This document shows positions 1 through 11,881 of a stretch of DNA of 64,000 nucleotides, piece after piece (position 1 is the stretch's first letter; every line of letters starts with the position of its first letter). The notes under the pieces were generated by a model. That model was not told where the DNA came from. It was given only the letters and a program-made list of their open reading frames with translations, and did not search any database. This DNA is from Cryptomeria japonica (lineage: Eukaryota; Streptophyta; Pinopsida; Cupressales; Cupressaceae): positions 113,397,933 to 113,461,932 of the forward strand of contig NC_081410.1 of the NCBI RefSeq assembly GCF_030272615.1. The letters run 5' to 3'. A program made the translations under genes and the position numbers.

Positions 1-1594
1 TTGTGCATGCAAGATAGGGTTCTTTGAAATATTTATGGCACTGGTATTGTCACATAAGATATTTACAGGTTCCCTAAACTTCATCTTGAAACCTTCTAAA
101 ATGTGCCTCATCCGGATAGCCTGGGTACAATTCATATAAGCTACAACATACTTAGCTTCATTAGTAGATTGTGAAGTAAAACTTTGCTTCTTGCTACTCC
201 ATAAAACAATTCTTCCTCCTAGAAAGAATGCTCCACTGGTTATTCTTTTCTTATCATCAACATTACTTGCCTAATCTGCATCTGTGTACACCTTCAAGTC
301 AAAGTTTCCCTCATATGGATACCATAATCCATAGTCAAAAATACCTTTCAAATATCTAAATATCCTCTTGGTTGCTATCAAATATGTTTCCTTCAGATTC
401 TTCTAAAATCTAGCAACTAGACCAACTGCATGAGCTATATTTGATCTGTTGTGAACAACATAGTGCAATTTACAATCATTGACCTGTACTCCTTCTCATC
501 AATAGATGTGGCCTCATCTTCCTTAGACAACATACAACCTGTAACCATTGGTGTCACAACCGGTTTACAATCACTCATATCAAATGCCTTTAATACCTCC
601 TTCATATACTTAGATTGTGTAATGAAAATACCACTCGTCATTTGTTGTATTTGCAAACCTATGAATTTTTTTATCTCTCCAACTAGAGACATTTTAAACT
701 CACTTTTCATCATTTGCAAAGTCATTGCTCATGTAATCATTCCCTCCAAATATGATATCATCTACAAACACTTCACTAACCAGTATCTTATCTCCTTCAT
801 ATTTGAGATATATGTTGCTATCTTCATTGGTTCTCTGAAAAACCTATTTTCATCAGGTGTGAATGAAGCCTTTCATACCATACTCTCGGTGCTTTCATTA
901 ATCCATATAATGCTTTATGCAACTTACATACCATGTCTTTCTCATCAGTCAGAGCATAACCATCTGACTTCTCAATGTATACTTCTTCTAGTATTCCATT
1001 CAAAAATGTTGACTTTACATCCATCTGGTATACTTCAAATCCCTTGTGTGTTGTAAATGCAAGTAAAGTTCTGATACCTTCCAATCTAGCCATAGGTGCA
1101 AAAGTATCTCCATAATATTCTCCATCTTCTTATGCATAACCTTTGCAAACCAATCTAGCTTTGTTGTGAACTACATCACCATCTTCATTCAACTTGTTCT
1201 TGAAAACCCACTTAGTACCTATCACTTTTTTATTTACCGGTCGGGGTAGTAGGGTCCAAGTGTTATTCTTCTCAATTTGTTCAAGCTCCTCCTCCATAGC
1301 TTTAACCTAATGATCAGCTCTAAATTCTTCCTTAGTAGTTCTAGGCTCAATAGTGGAGATCATGCAAGAATTCTCTCTGATTCTTCTTCTGGTTAATAAT
1401 TCAACATCCTTATCTCCAATAATCTGTTCAGGATTGTGATTGAGTCTTGCATACCTCAAAATAACATGATATTTATCTTTAGGTTCTTCTTCATCATTAT
1501 CATCATCTTTTGAATCTACCTGTTCTGGTTGAACTGGTACAACAACATTCTCCTTACCGGTTTCAGGTTTCATAGGTTCTGGTCCCGAAAACAA
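1..1594 (-). pseudogene. Copia1 reverse transcriptase and RNase H region (decayed)
   Basis: From 1594 downward on the minus strand there is an acidic linker (about 1594-1307), then copia RT. RT motifs visible at 1093-824 include a YQMDVKSTFLNG core followed by EEVYIE, and a CKLHKALYGL segment ending APRVWYERL. At 725-435 the connection to RNase H appears (EIKKFIGLQI, then a STPMV-like TPMVTG segment). From about 430 to 1 the RNase H is readable only in pieces with many stops. The C-terminus is beyond the window. The product would copy element RNA into DNA inside the Gag particle. This copy cannot make a continuous protein. Confidence 0.85.
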
Positions 1595-1606
1595 AATGCA
1601 AGGATC

Positions 1607-2600
1607 TTAATCCTTTTTCTCCACACTAGTTTCCCCTGAGACTTCAGGATACTCATCCACTCTAACATCAACACTCTCAATGATTCTTCGTGTCTGGTTG
1701 TTATAACAATTGTAGGCCTTACTCTTGGTGGAATAACCAAGAAATATACCTTTATCACTTTTAGCCAAAAACTTGCTAACATAGTCACCTCTCTTAAAAA
1801 AATATTTGCTGCCAAATATCTTGAAATAACTAACGTTAGGTGATCTACCATAAAAGTATTCATAAGGAGTCTTGTCCTTACCTCTTTTTACCAAAATCTT
1901 GTTCATAGTGTAGACAACTATGTTGACAGCTTCTCTCCAAATAGTTTTTGCTACACCTCCTTGTATTAGTATCATCGTAGAAGCTTCAACAACTGACCGA
2001 TTGTTTCTCTTTGCAATACCATTCTGTTGTGGTGTCCTCGGTGTAGAAAGTTGTCATTTGATACCATTCTCTTCACAATATCTAGTGAATTCTTCAGAAT
2101 GAATTCTCTTCCTTGATCAGTCCTGAAACACTTTATTTTCTTACTACTCACCTTTTCAGCTAAGGCTCTAAATTCCTTGAACTTACTAAATGCCTCTATT
2201 TTATCCTTCAAGAATGCTACCCACATCAATCTTGAGTAATCATCAGTGAAGATCATGAAATATCTATCACCTTAAATACTTTTAGTCCTTATTGGTCCAC
2301 AGAGGTCTGTATGAACCAAATCTAACAGATGTTCTGCTGAAAAAGATTTATTCTTGAAAGTTGAGGATGTCATCTTTCCCAACTGACATTCCTTACATAG
2401 AGCACTAACGAGTTTGTCCAACTAATGAAAACCTCTCATTGTCTTTCACTTACTCACTTTAACAATGTTATCAAAATTTATATGACAAAATCTCCTATGC
2501 CAGAGCCAACTATCATCTACTTTAGCAATTAAATAGGTGCTGACTTTAGGATTCAGTGAAACAAGTTACCTTTAGTCTTCTTGTCGGTTGCAATCAGTTC
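1607..2600 (-). pseudogene. Copia1 integrase (decayed, catalytic Glu replaced)
   Basis: A minus-strand copia integrase is spread over two frames (2256-1972 and 1975-1607). Upstream, about 2560-2280, the HHCC zinc region reads as HRRFCH and then CKECQLGK before the HTDLCGP motif. The catalytic core shows FTDDYSR and FRTDQGREF, giving the first two Asp of the D,D-35-E triad. The third residue sits in the motif normally read as NGVVERKNR; here it reads NGIAKRNN, so the Glu codon has become Lys. The later WREAVN, GKDKTPYEYFYGRSPN and KGIFLGYS segments are also typical of the family. Frame breaks plus the triad change make it inactive. Confidence 0.85.
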
Positions 2601-2651
2601 ACCCTTTCTCCCATAGATTTTGCACATACCATTTTTAAACTCCAATGGATA

Positions 2652-3131
2652 TTATATGTCATTGAGTTGAGAAAAACTGAAAAGATTGTTCTCTAGACCT
2701 TCAACCCAGTAGACATCATTTGCACTGCTCTTTCCATTAAGAGAAATAGTTCCCTTACCTTTAACCATGCAGGGTGAGTCATTACCAAATCTTACAACTT
2801 TGGCATCAAATTCCTTCAAAGAAAGAAATTTTCTCCCATCACCAGTCGTGTGATGTGAACAACCACTACCAATGATCCAATCATCAAAATTATCCATTCG
2901 TGAAACTAAAGCCTTCTGATAAGATGTTTCCTCGTTAATGGCTACAAATACAATGTCTTCATTAGCATCACCATCAGATTCCTCATTAGTGATACCACCA
3001 TCAACTACAATAAGATAATATATTTTGCCTTTTCCCTTGTACTTCTTGAATTTCTCTTGCTTGTGCTCATTATCACCATTAGGATAGTTAGCAGCTATGT
3101 GTTTAATCTTGTTGCATGCAAAACATTTCAA
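2652..3131 (-). pseudogene. Copia1 zinc knuckle and aspartic protease (decayed)
   Basis: This is a 159-residue open stretch on the minus strand. It starts with a nucleocapsid knuckle, CFACNKIKHIAANYP, where the last Cys of CX2CX4HX4C is replaced by Tyr. After a lysine-rich linker comes the protease segment WIIGSGCSHHTTGD. Family members have DSG at the catalytic site, but here it is GSG, so the active-site Asp is lost. The conserved VRFGND, KGKGTISL and VYWVEGLENNLFS strings follow. The protease would normally cut the Gag-Pol polyprotein. It continues downstream, with a frame break, into the integrase. Confidence 0.85.
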
Positions 3132-3965
3132 AGGTAATTTGTACCTCTATATTTACCAGTACCTCTGGGCAACCACTTGGCCAACAATACTTCAAGCTCA
3201 ACCAAACTATCTTAATCATCAACTTCTCTGCTAGATCTAGTTTCATAACTATGAATGACATCTCTAATTTTCCTCATAGATGGGTTAGAAACAAAAGCTC
3301 TAAATGCTGATTCAAATTTCTGAATACTACCATCATAACCATTTAATTCAAAAGCAATAAGCTTACCAATGATAGATTCAAGGGTTACCTTGGTTTGTAA
3401 ATAGATTTCAACTCCTAAATGGTTGCAACTTGGATAGCGTATACCAGTAGCAGGGTTCTTAATACCTTACTAGGTACTATGACATCTTCCACTTTACCAC
3501 CAACACTCTTAATCTCACCAACTGTCTCTTTGATCTTCTGACCATACTGTTGGATATTCTCACCTTCAGCCATCTGCATGTCATCAAACTTTCCTCTTAG
3601 ACTCTCTTCCTTGGAAATATTCACATGTTCATCACCACTATAAATCTCTTCAAGTTTCTCCCATACCTCATATGCAGTCTCCAAACCATGGACATCTACA
3701 TACTCGGCATCAGATAAATAACTGATAATAGCCTTCAGTTCTTTATTATTTTCTTGTTTCTCTTTTTTCTGATCATCAGTCATAATCCCACTAGGTTCAA
3801 CATACTGAGTATTAACATGTTCCCAGTATTGATTTCCAAGACTTGATATAAATTTTCATTCTTTCACTCCATATCCTATAGTTCTCTCTATTAAACTTTG
3901 GACCTTCCTTCTTCATCATGATCTACAAGATCTTTACCTCAAGCTATTAGGCTTAGACCTTAGAG
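3116..3965 (-). pseudogene. Copia1 gag (decayed)
   Basis: The best open piece is 3783-3415 on the minus strand (122 residues). It is charged and helical, with AYEVWEKLEEIYSG followed by LRGKFDDMQMAEGENIQQY, the UBN2-type capsid pattern of copia Gag (VW..L...Y, then L...F..M.M.EG..I..Y). It carries on with a frame change towards the knuckle at about 3131. The region 3965-3784, between the PBS and this piece, holds the Gag N-terminus with stops. Gag forms the particle in which reverse transcription occurs. Confidence 0.75.
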
Positions 3966-3975
3966 GACCTGAGAT

Positions 3976-3987
3976 GCTCTGATACCA
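3976..3987 (-). other. Copia1 primer-binding site
   Basis: Read on the minus strand it is TGGTATCAGAGC, the standard plant copia binding site for the initiator methionine tRNA. It lies two bases inside the LTR edge (LTR end ...CATCA at 3990), which fixes that edge. Confidence 0.92.
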
Positions 3988-4250
3988 ATTGATGGTTTGA
4001 TGAAAGAACAAGGATCCGCTCAACTACTAAGAGGGTGGGGGGGGTGAATTAGTAGGTAGAAAAATGATAAACTTCACCAATCTCAAAATCAAACTTTCAA
4101 AGTAAACTTAGAACTATCAATGCAATATCACTATCAAGATAAAACTATCAGGTTTAAACTAGTTGACTGTTACAACAAATTAACAGTAAACAACTTGAAA
4201 GCCACAAACATCGAAATACTTTTACTGACATAAGTAAAACTTCATTTCAA

Positions 4251-5246
4251 GAACTCACAATGTTGGTTCCCACTTTTTGGTACATCATGATTTTTTGTTG
4301 AAATCATACATTTTTAGAAAATATAATGATTTAATATTGAAGAGGTCCCATTTAAAGTAATTAATTGAAGAGAGTTAGATCAAAGGCTCTTAGATCAAAA
4401 TTTCTTGGATACAACCTCTCTACTTCTAAATCATACTTGCAATGGAGTCTCCTTTGCATCTATTAAATGTTGATAAAAAACCAATTTTACATCAACTTTT
4501 GGGGGGTCAAATAAATTCATTGTAGAAGTTTTGTTTTTTGAAGTATTTAGTCCTTATTATAAGCTTTCCAAATAGTATAATTTTTAATATATTTAATTTC
4601 ATTAATATATTTTTGTTTTATTTCTTATGAATATAGGTTTTTCACAGAACATGAATTTCTTTGTTCAATGCATTAGGAAAAATGGCAAACTAATTCAAAA
4701 AAATTCGGAAAAATATCTATGCCCTAGGTATTGAAGTCTTATTTCTAGTAAAAATAAATAAAATTGAATTTTGATATATATAGAACAAGTTATGTGTTCA
4801 AACATACACCTATATCTATAATATAATTAGTTAGACTTCAAAACTTAATAAAATAAAACAATATTCAACATATCACTATCAAACCAATTAGATGCCCTGG
4901 GTATTGATGTTAAAAACCAAAATTCAAAAGAATTAAGTTTTTTTATGATTTATATAAAAAAAAGTTATGCATTTTAGGATGCACATCACTCTTAAAAAAT
5001 GTTGTTTGGTGTAGAAAACTACTTTTCGAGGGAGATGGAAAAATCAATTAAAATTTATTCAAAAAAATTTGAAAAAATAATATTTAGAATCTACAGACAA
5101 GATGTTACAAATCACTAGTTTACATCATCTCCAAATTATTAATAGTTTAAACGTTATAGGTCTCGAAAAGTGAAGATTTTTAAAAAAATGTTCATCTAAG
5201 TGTCAAAGTTGATCAAAAAGTGGGAACCAGTATTGTGAGTTCACCC
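4251..5246. mobile_element. ~1 kb non-autonomous DNA transposon, copy 1
   Basis: The ends are inverted repeats. The right end reads CAAAAAGTGGGAACCAGTAT then TGTGAGTTCACCC; the left end reads GAACTCACAATG then TTGGTTCCCACTTTTTGG. The interior is AT-rich and has no ORF. From about 4630 to 5240 it matches the second copy (50940-51530) base for base over long stretches, for example GGTTTTTCA, GCCCTGGGTATTGATGT and ACTACTTTTCGAGGGAGAT. The outermost four left bases have diverged, so no target duplication can be read here. The superfamily is not assigned. Confidence 0.8.
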
Positions 5247-6046
5247 ATAATTATAGAAAACATAACCACGAATACATTAAGTAGTTAAGCATGACTTATC
5301 AAAGTAGATTAAGTAGTTAAGAAAATGAACCATAGAAAATATAACCACAAAAATATTCACCACTTGACACAATATTTGTGACGTGGAAACCCAAATGGGA
5401 AAAACCATGGTGAGATGAGACTCACAAGATAACTTTTTGAACTCTTCTGAAGTTTTTCTTGTTAGGAGCCAAGCCTGTTAAAGCTTTTCCAAAAATTCAT
5501 GTTAAGAATAGATCTTGTTAGGGACCACCCGGTTAAGGGATTGACTATAATGCCTTGTTAGAAGGAATACCCTATGAGGAGTAACCTTTGCAAAGGATTT
5601 AAAATCCAATATAATGGACGACGTTGTTAGAGCATTTGAATAGCACCAAGCTTGTTAGAGCTTACCCGATTAGGGGATTTAACTGTTGTAATTGTTAGAA
5701 AACAACAAGAGTTTGCTGATCTATTTGAATAGCACTACACTTGTTTAGATTCTTTTCATGCTTATATCTGCCTTTACTCAAAATATAGATGCATCATTTG
5801 GTTCGGAAAGTACACACCCAACTGAAACTTTGCCAACTCTGAAACTAAACAACTCATTGACCTTGTAAACAAATCAACTAGGTCAGTAACACAACAAAAA
5901 CCTAATTCATAGAGAGATTACAAACAAGTCGGTTCAAGTATGACCGTTGGATTACATAACAATCTCTACACATCATTAAAAAATCCTTGACCACTCTTGG
6001 ATTACCACTTCATCGAACTTAGTAACTCATCACATGCGTTTCATTA

Positions 6047-6051
6047 CATGT
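6047..6051. other. Target-site duplication, left (CATGT)
   Basis: The five bases before the Tat 5' LTR read CATGT; the five after the 3' LTR (24579-24583) read CATGC. One mismatch is consistent with mutation since insertion. The flanks on both sides read as one Copia1 LTR. Confidence 0.75.
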
Positions 6052-7414
6052 TGTAGTCACATAAATCTATCCAGCTTAATTAAATGAATATTTGCTATTT
6101 ATTTGATTAAAAATACACTAGCCATGAGTTAATTAAAATAACATTTAATTAATTCATCTTCAAAATATTCTCCTATTAATTAAATAAATTATTCAATTTA
6201 TTTTAATTAATTCATTAAACCAAGTTCACAGTCAATTAAATGAATAAATACTATCTATTTAATTTAATCCCCCTTTTTCCTCTTTTAAGTGAATTAAATA
6301 AAACATTTATTTAAATCATTAAACCCCCCCCACTTGCATTCTCCTAAAAATGCAACTTGCACACATTTATTGAAATAAATGAATTTTATCTTAATAAAAT
6401 TCCTATTTTCCCTCACCCACCAAACCCACTTGCAATTCTAATCTCCTTCTAGATTCTTTTAATCCCTTCCTAATTAGCCTAATCCATTCCCTAATTATTG
6501 TCACATTACTAAGCAACTTGGAGTCACCTCTCAAAGACTTCAAAGTCTTTGAAAAGCATTTAATGCTTTGTGTGTTCAACAATTTAACCTCCAAAGTCTT
6601 CCAAAACCACTAATGGCTCGTACATGACCATTAATGGCTCTTACATAACCATTTATGGTTAATTCAACTTGTCTCCTCAAGCATTTATTGCTTTGACCAT
6701 GTTTATCCATTGGATAAAAGCTTTATTCTTTGAATAAAGAGTTTATTCATTCAGCTAACCTTGACCTTAACTCCCAAGGTCATGTCAAGCATTTAATGCT
6801 TATTCCCTCTCCTCTCAACCTATCTCACATTAACACTTGTCATCCTGGGATTGGGTTGAAAGCCCTCACATGGATTCAAAATCATTCAATCTTAACCCTT
6901 GTTGAGATTGCTCAATCTCAACCGTCCATTGCTCCATTTTTCCTATAAATAGAGCCCATTTCTTCATAATCTAGATCCTGAAAACTTGTATGCATTTAAG
7001 CTATAGTGAATTCTAGAGAGAATTTAGCATAAACCACTAATATCTTGTCATCTTGGATAAAATAAATCATTTTAGCATCAATAGCATTTAGTATTAGCTT
7101 TTTTATTCACATTTAGAGAAAAATACTTCAATCTCAATCCTCCATAAGCATCCATAGTGCAAAAAGCTGCTGAGAGCTACACTATTTTGGAACTTGGAGA
7201 GGAGAGGAACAAAGGAGAAGAAACCAAGAGCATGTTAGGAGGCATTTGGAGATGCCTCATCATATTTATCTTCTTAGTTAGATATTTTGTCATGCTTTTG
7301 ATATCTCTTTTGATATGCCTATTTAGATTAGTTTTTTATTGATTAACACTAACGATTTCTTGTGTGTTGTGTGTTATTTATCATTGACTAACCTTTCCTT
7401 TTTGTAGAGCATCA
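6052..7414 (+). repeat. Tat element 5' LTR
   Basis: It begins TGTAGTCACATAAATC and ends GAGCATCA. The start matches the 3' LTR, which begins just after a polypurine tract, and the end sits two bases before the PBS. Short ORFs inside it recur in the 3' LTR only because LTRs are duplicates. Confidence 0.93.
6944..6952 (+). promoter_or_regulatory. Likely TATA box of the Tat 5' LTR
   Basis: TATAAATAG lies about 470 bases before the LTR end and is conserved at 24108-24116 in the 3' LTR. It is the best core-promoter candidate; the start site is inferred, not shown. Confidence 0.6.
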
Positions 7415-7416
7415 TT

Positions 7417-7433
7417 TGGTGAACCCGGCGTGA
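7417..7433 (+). other. Tat primer-binding site
   Basis: TGGTGAACCCGGCGTGA starts two bases after the LTR end. It begins with the TGG that pairs with a tRNA CCA end. I could not assign the tRNA. Confidence 0.65.
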
Positions 7434-7500
7434 ATCCAAACACCCAAAAATTGACCAATAACATGTTTGAATGTTGAAATTGTCACATAGGTTGCACTTT

Positions 7501-7734
7501 AGCGCTATCGATCATGTTGTAGCGCTATTGAAACTTGTTGTTCTAGTGCTATTGTTCTTACAATAGCGCTATTGTATCAAGTTTAGAGCTATTGACATTG
7601 TTTGAGCGCTTTTGACCATGTTTTGGCGCTATTGATCATGTTTGAGCGCTTTTGCCTTCCCTATCTTTTTTTTTTCTTTTAGCGCGTTTTGTGTTAAATA
7701 GCGCTTCTGTTTTCAGACAGACTAGCACTATTGT
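7501..7734 (+). repeat. AGCGCTATTG motif array, sense orientation
   Basis: Roughly a dozen copies of AGCGCTATTG and one- to two-base variants (AGTGCTATTG, AGAGCTATTG, AGCGCTTTTG, GGCGCTATTG, AGCACTATTG) occur in about 230 bp, irregularly spaced at 15-30 bases. It lies just downstream of the 5' LTR and PBS and about 2.4 kb before gag. A matching array in the opposite orientation is at 22310-22606. Confidence 0.85.
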
Positions 7735-7844
7735 AATTAGATGTTGTAAGGAAGGCCTTGTAATAAGAAATTTAAAATATTTTAGGCTTGTGGAAGCCCC
7801 CCGTGCAGGTTTAAAAAATCACCTCTTTAAAATCAAAAACTTTA

Positions 7845-8060
7845 TTTTGGTGTTTTAAGAATTGAACAAACAAACTTTCCCTTGCTTTCTAGTTAGGATC
7901 ACTTGTTTTTGGTGCCTTAAAACTGAACAAAACAAAATTTTTTTTCTTGCAAGTTAGGAAACACACTTTATTTGGTGCTTAAAATCAACAAGGAAAATTT
8001 CTTTCTTGCATCAAACTAAAAAATTTACAATCCACACTTCAATTTTTGGTGCAAATAAAA
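7845..8060 (+). repeat. Degenerate 62-72 bp tandem repeat in the Tat leader
   Basis: Four starts with TTTTGGTGC or near variants are found at about 7845, 7907, 7969 and 8043. Each is followed by TTAAAA, CAA-rich and CTTGCA-type segments. The units are poorly conserved. Confidence 0.55.
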
Positions 8061-10105
8061 TACACAATCAACTTGTTTAAAATTTTGCAAAGCGATTTTT
8101 CCTCATGCATACGTGCTTCAATTTCAGTTGACCAGGATTATCCAAATTTTAGTTTACTCAAACCTTTGCATTTGAAGTTAAAAAGAACACCATGAATGTT
8201 GGAGCAACATCTCCAAATAGTTAGATCACATTGCAATGGCAAGTTAAAAAGAACAAGTGATTTCGTGCTTGGCACACTTGTGCAAAAAGTTGGTCGAGTG
8301 GTCCTGCTTCTAACACACACTATCCTCTCCCTTGGCTTTCATGATCCTAGGTGTAAGAGAAAAGTGTTAGTAACACTCAAAATTTTTATCTTTTTAAGAG
8401 AGGCCTGCCAAGAGACACATCACTCTTGGGAACGACCTTGCGTGGTAAATCCTTCGAGCCTCTATAGAAACTAGGTGAGAGCGAAAGCTATAGCCTTGGG
8501 TATAGCTGTTCCTACAGTGTAACTAGCCGAAAGGACAAATGGGCCCCACCACTGGTTACAAGGCTCTTAAGTGAGTCACTGCAGAATGAACTTATGTCCA
8601 AAAAACATTGAACACGACTAAACACCTTTAAGTAGTAGCCCACCCATTCTATTGATTGAGGATAATTGTGATATAATTTAGTGCAAGAGCATAGATGGTT
8701 TTGCTCCCAAGATACTCACCATACATATTTCCTTGAGTAGAAACATAGCTTTTTGAAAAGTCACTTGTGGCTTGATAAAAGTGGTGACTCCCCCATCATA
8801 GGGATCATCTATTTGTTATGCTCATGCAAGACTTAGTATATCACATCCTTACCTACCACGGCGGGATTCATAAGGTATGTAGTACCAAAGTCAAAGAAAT
8901 ATCAAGATGTGGGCTAAATTTATCACAACTGGCCATTTGACCTTAGGGATAAAAAGTGTTTGAAGTGTTTTCGTTTTAGTCAATACCAAGTACAAATTGA
9001 GCCGACTTTAGGCTTTGGAAATACACCTTAAAATACATCTAAAAGGAAGGGTCATAAAAAGTCCGAGGATTGGGTTGATCTAGACCCATACTTATTTGTG
9101 CCTTTTGAGGCAACATTCTCTTGTTTGTGTACTTGCTTTGTTTTCTTGTCAAAGAAACATCATAAAAATCAAAAGTCAATTCCAAAACAATGTATTCATC
9201 CAACCAAACATCTTTCAAAGCAACCACAAAAGATCAAAAACAAAGAGAAAAGTATCAAACTTTATGACCATTCTTCACATCTTGCGAAAGAAGAATCATC
9301 ATCAAAACATCAGCTTGAAAAGAAGACCATTGAGTTCAAAGGCTTTGATCAAAAGGAGGAAATTCTTCTATCTAAATAGACAAATCTTTGTCTCCCATAG
9401 AGTTTTTCTACATCACATGCATCTCTACCTTCAAGGCAAAACAAACGAATTTGATTCAGAGTCATTGAACCGCAGAGCTTTTACGCAATATAGAGCTTTG
9501 AGTTATCACAAAAACCAAGGAGGTAAGATTAATCCCATTTTTTTTCCAAACATCTGTATCACATACAACATAGCTCGAGAAATACCACCAACACCCGAAA
9601 GGGAAGAGGTAGAGTTTGTTCCATTTGTGACACAAATATTTTATTGAAGTTAAAACATTTTTCATCCATTATCTCACTCATACATCATCACTCATCACTT
9701 CATCATCAATCCGTTCCAACTCTCAAAAAATTAAGAGGTTCTTGTCCCAAGTTCTCTTTTTAGATATTGATTGAAACAAACACATCACATCACTTTTTCG
9801 ATTGTTTCTACATCTAGGATAAGCTCATCCTAAGAGACACATCTATGCAGGTTAAAACTAGTTCATGAGTGAATCCTCTCATTACTAGGTAGTTAAATCT
9901 ATAACACATCTCAAATTTATCTACACCTTATCACATCCAACCTTATCAAAAACAAACAAGCAGTTCAAAGAAGGAATTTCGGTTACATCTACCTTAAAAG
10001 TGCTAGAGATCCACATGCAACACAATTCACCAACCATCAATCTTTCATTTCATCAACAACTCATCATCATTTTCACTCAGCTTCAACAAAAAACTAGTAA
10101 ACAAA
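8061..10105 (+). other. Tat 5' leader, no recognised gene
   Basis: This is about 2 kb between the repeats and gag. It has no long ORF in gag frame. The 8260-8900 part is less AT-rich than its surroundings. The small ORFs at 9096-9650 have no family resemblance. Long leaders are usual in Tat elements. I see no clear intron boundary pair. Confidence 0.5.
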
Positions 10106-11881
10106 ATGGCTCACACTCGATCACACTCAAGGCAACGAGAAGCAAAAATTGAAGAAGAAGAGGAGGAAAATCTCAATGAATTCCAAGAAGCACTTGGAGG
10201 AAATGTGAATGACGAAAACCCAAGTACTCCCACTCGTGCAACAATAGAAAGGGCCCAGCATAACCCTCTCTTTAACAAACTTTTTGATGAAATACTCAAG
10301 AGCAATGCGGATGCTCACTTTTTAAAGCTCGCTCAAGAAGGAGAAAAACTCCCCTTTGACTTTGATCTTGCCCAATTAAGACAAGCATCAGAATGACAAA
10401 GTCACCATGAAGAGGAAAGAGGTAGAGATCCCATCAGATATAACATTCCTTGAGGTAACCCACCACCTCCTCCTCCAAATGAAATAGAGATGTTGTGGTA
10501 ACAAGTCGAGAATGTCGCCCAAAAACTTCATAGTGGTGTTAAAACTAACCAATTCTCACTCAATGACATCCGTCCCTATCCTTTTGATAGGAATCTTTAT
10601 ATGCCACCCTTTCCACGAGGATTTAAAACACCCAAGTTCAAAAAATATAGAGGAAAGGGAGATCCTCGTGATCATGTCAGAGAATTTCATTCCGCTTGCC
10701 TCGAAGGGGCATATGAAGACACATACCTAATGCACCTCTTTTCCCAAAGCTTGGGCGGAACAACCACATCATGGTTTTCCTGACTACCAAGGGGCATTAG
10801 AACATTTGAGGAACTCATCCAAAAGTTCCTAGCTCATTACTCTCATAACATTGAACGCGACATCACCATGGCTGATCTGTGCAACACTAAACAAAAACTA
10901 GGTGACCTATTCTCAATGTTCCTGCAATGATGGCGTCAAATGTCTTGCAGATGTTCTCTTTAGTTACCTGAATGAGAACTAGTGGAAATATTCATTTCCA
11001 ACTTAAATGAAGAAATGGAATTTCACCTGGATGTCAAAGACACAGACTCTTTTAATGACATGATCACCAAGGGTTTGAAATGTGAATGGGCCCTCATCAA
11101 GAAAGGACTTATCAAAATCTATAATGAACCAAAGGATAGTCCTCGCTCATGCTTCAATAGTGATAAACCAAGCTTCTGGAAAAAAAATAAGAATATCGTC
11201 AACGATGGGGTTGTGGATGCCAAGACTATCAAAAGTGCACAACCTGTGGTTCGGTTTGCAGGATAGAATCCTCTACCTCAGAATAACACAAATGTCCCTT
11301 CAAATCAAGGTCGCATCACATCTCACGATGAACCTAGATCTCGTCAACAAAAACAAAAACAAACATACACTCCCTTAGGGGAACCCAATGAAACAATATT
11401 GTGACAACTCATTTCTCAAAATTTGGTCACTCTACCTAAAACATCAAACTATGAGCCTCAGGTCAAACCTGCATGGTGGAGAGATACTGAACACTGTAAT
11501 TTCCACCAAGGGCAAGGACACAAGACAAGTAATTGTCACCAATTGAAAGATCTTATTCAAGATCTTATTGATCGAGGTGAAATTGAAATCGAAGGACATG
11601 ACCCAAAAACAACAAACAATGATCATCTGATGTTCAAAAATCCACTTCCATCACAAGATCAAAGGGGTCCTTCCACTTCTAGGCGAGGCACTGATACCAC
11701 GGATTATACGCAGGATGCATATAATTACACTGTAAATCACCTGTATGATGCCAGTGAACAAGTTGCAACTATAACCATCAAAAATACCAACTCCAATTGC
11801 AATGTTGTTACACATCGTGGCAAGGTTACCATAAAGGTAGCTCCATAAGGCACCACCTCCATACCAAAGTAGTACAATCTT
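10106..11881 (+). pseudogene. Tat gag (in-frame stops, no frameshift)
   Basis: The ATG at 10106 opens an acidic N-terminus (MAHTRSHSRQ, then EEEEEENLNEF). From about 10600 comes the retrotransposon Gag capsid region: MPPFPRGFKTPKFKKYRGKG, then DPRDHVREFHSACLEGAYED, and from 10795 RTFEELIQKFLAHYS. A knuckle-like CNFHQGQGHKTSNCHQLK (C-X2-H-X4-H-X4-C) is at about 11491-11545 and is typical of Tat Gag. The reading frame is unchanged through to protease and RT, but it is closed by stops at about 10394, 10454, 10499, 10781, 10928, 10964, 10976, 11264, 11402, 11846 and 11870. Gag would form the particle; here it cannot be translated in one piece. Confidence 0.85.

Larger units (their letters stand above)
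3990..6051 (-). repeat. Copia1 5' LTR, inner part (split by insertions)
   Basis: The LTR starts at 3990 next to the PBS and runs right until the Tat element interrupts it at 6051. It contains the run of G bases at 4026-4043 typical of this conifer-like copia LTR end, a ~1 kb DNA transposon (4251-5246), and short degenerate repeats of the type TTGTTAGA...GTTAAGGGATT at 5460-5740. The rest of the LTR is at 24579-24954. Without the two insertions it would be about 1.4 kb. No coding capacity is seen. Confidence 0.8.

Noticed and set aside
6403-7342. Small ORFs that recur at 23539-24506
   Set aside because: They recur only because they lie in the two LTRs of one element. They show no coding-type substitution pattern and match no family.
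9096-9665. ORFs of 183, 93 and 67 residues in the Tat leader
   Set aside because: They overlap each other on both strands and resemble nothing in Tat elements. They are probably chance ORFs.
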